Assembly (NCBI GenBank): GCA_963855995.1
Contig: CAWLCR010000062.1
Location: 186,001 to 250,000, forward strand
From: Muricea muricata
Lineage: Eukaryota; Cnidaria; Anthozoa; Malacalcyonacea; Plexauridae
Direction of reading: 5' to 3'
DNA length: 64,000 bases
Shown: positions 62,466 through 64,000 of the stretch, in pieces
How the letters are laid out: every line of letters begins with the position of its first letter
Position numbering within the stretch: position 1 is the stretch's first letter
The notes under the pieces: model-generated
What the model was told of the DNA's origin: nothing
Seen by the model: only the letters and a program-made list of their open reading frames with translations
The model's database searches: none
Made by a program: the position numbers and the translations under genes

Positions 62466-64000
62466 TGGTCGGTTTGTCGATAAGTTGTTGTAATGATAGA
62501 GGGGATGCAAAGATAATAGTTACAACGATACGAGGCGTTTTAACGAAAGAAATTTATAAGTGTTCAACCACACGGTAACTTTTATACTGTCAGTATAATC
62601 ATAAACGTGTCGTGTAACAAGAAACAAGAGTGATCTTATGTAACAGCCAAAAACACTAGGAAAAGTAGAACTTTGCTATTTCCTGTGCGGAGCGTACATT
62701 CGCCAAGGCACAAGTTTCACGGCGCCCTAAATCGAACCTGAAATACACCAAAGCTTAATATCATTTTGTTCTTCTTTCATCATACTGTAGCTTCTCAGAC
62801 TTTTTAACCGAATTGAGCATTCACTGGAAACCAGTCCTATTATAACTTGTTATATTTGTAAACTTCTTCATAGCATCATCATTCTATGATTATGTCATCG
62901 CCGCTCGTCACTTCAACAATCGGACTCACGACGGAGATGATTCATCAACGGTAAAATTAATGTTGTTTCTCTGGCTCTGCTGCCGAAAAAGGGATTCGGA
63001 ATCCGAGCCTTTCCGATAACAAGGAAAGATGATCATAGATATATTTCTGACGAAGGACGTTTAGAAGTAGCAACAAAATAGTTTCAGTTTGTATATGAGA
63101 AGTAGCAACAAAATATTTTCAGTTTTGTAATGAAAGAAAGCCCAATTCACGATGTCGTTGTATACAAATATTAATAAATGAAGTATTATAACTTACCAAG
63201 AGGTTAGGCTGTGTCCCAGCCATACCGAACCTATATAAAGAAAAACTGAAGACTCTGTATGAAACTATGAAGTATTATGTATGTTGCCCTGACACGCAGC
63301 AAACTAAACAAACGCACAAGCTTGCTGATGTTTTAAAAAGTAACCTGCATGCCTTGTAAGGAGAATCTCGTAACTTCATATTAGTTTATATATGGATAAC
63401 AGTAGCAATCAAATCTAAAATCTCCTTACCATGGCATAGCAACATATAGGGTAATTATTTACAAGAAATCGCCGGGTTCCTTTTATGCTTCAGAAAACAA
63501 CAAGAAACTTTCTGAGGATAATTTTTTTTTACTGTATGCGTATCTTGCGATAAAAAAGATGAGATAATAAATGTATGCGGATAGTGCAAGTTTGGTGAGT
63601 AGTTATGGTGCCGTGTGTACGTACATGTCTATCGTATGAAACAAATCTAAACTTTGAAAATATGTCACAATAACCTAGCTACAAACAGTACAACCTACTT
63701 GCAACGGTTATAATTAAAATTACAAATACCTTTTACTTTTATCTCGTATTGTGATCGGTAATTCGTTTAAAATAGAAACAACATAGGTGTAATACAAAAT
63801 ATCATAGTTTTTTGGCTGGCCATTTTCCCTCGCGCCCGTCTCAGTTTTACAGAAATACGGCCAGCTCGCTGGCTACCCTTCCCCTTGCAATATTTTCTAT
63901 AGATCGAAAAATGTTTGTGGCAATTGCTCGTGACATGACATTCCCATTCAAATCTGTTTTTAGGTCGAGTAATTAATAATTTATTTCTAATAATCATGGC
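62466..64000. other. Intergenic stretch of unit 6, no gene recognised
   Basis: Equivalent to 3270-4804. It contains the 17-base palindrome and the 35-base direct duplication; the window ends before the foldback element and the gene. Confidence 0.6.

Larger units (their letters stand above)
60374..64000. repeat. Array unit 6 (partial, haplotype B with deletion)
   Basis: Only the first 3.6 kb is present. About 1.26 kb is missing at 60667/60668 relative to other B units, removing the end of the PLE-A right copy, its hammerhead motif, the first TA tract and the first TIR element. The sequence right of the junction carries B markers and runs off the window. Confidence 0.9.

Overview
The window is one near-perfect tandem array. 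A unit of about 12.05-12.12 kb is repeated head-to-tail five times, with a sixth partial copy. Taking the window start as phase 0, units begin at 1, 12046, 24095, 36218, 48338 and 60374. The copies differ by scattered single-base changes, AT-microsatellite lengths and a few structural changes. The DNA is eukaryotic and AT-rich, with spliceosomal splice signals, AATAAA signals, long (TA)n tracts, Penelope-like elements (PLEs), a CR1/L2-like non-LTR reverse-transcriptase relic and several foldback/MITE elements. This combination fits an invertebrate animal; a cnidarian is my best guess, from the style of the PLEs, but the sequence does not prove it.

Layout of one unit (unit-1 coordinates): 1-570, the 3' half of a PLE ending in a hammerhead-ribozyme-like motif (461-504); 585-690, a (TA)n tract; 1139-1401, a TIR element; 1700-3085, an antisense non-LTR RT pseudogene with a hairpin-bearing insertion; 3095-3269, a MITE; 3270-5422, no recognisable gene; 5423-5870, a foldback duplication; 6023-6235, a weak exon-like frame; 6226-6404, a second MITE; 6405-8046, mostly unrecognised; 8098-8793, a minus-strand 231-residue coiled-coil protein with a likely upstream in-frame exon at 9218-9286; 9353-9591, a compound (TA)n tract; 9607-10252, a head-to-head pair of tails from one PLE family (PLE-B); 10394-12615, a 2.2-kb head-to-head pair of a second PLE family (PLE-A) with outward-facing hammerhead motifs.

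The 231-residue protein is the only convincing intact coding sequence, and it is unchanged in all five complete copies. All transposon-derived frames are broken by frameshifts, stops or deletions, and the lesions are mostly shared by every unit, so decay largely preceded amplification. Because non-coding DNA is also nearly identical between units, recent amplification or homogenisation explains the identity, and selection on the gene cannot be inferred from this window alone.

Two linked haplotypes (A and B) alternate in the order A, A, B, B, A, B. B units have a perfect 64-bp inverted repeat around the first (TA)n tract; A units lack its left arm. The last B unit has lost about 1.26 kb, with a breakpoint at a short palindrome. 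Mosaic markers elsewhere suggest unequal exchange or gene conversion. No rRNA, tRNA, CRISPR array or prokaryotic gene was found.
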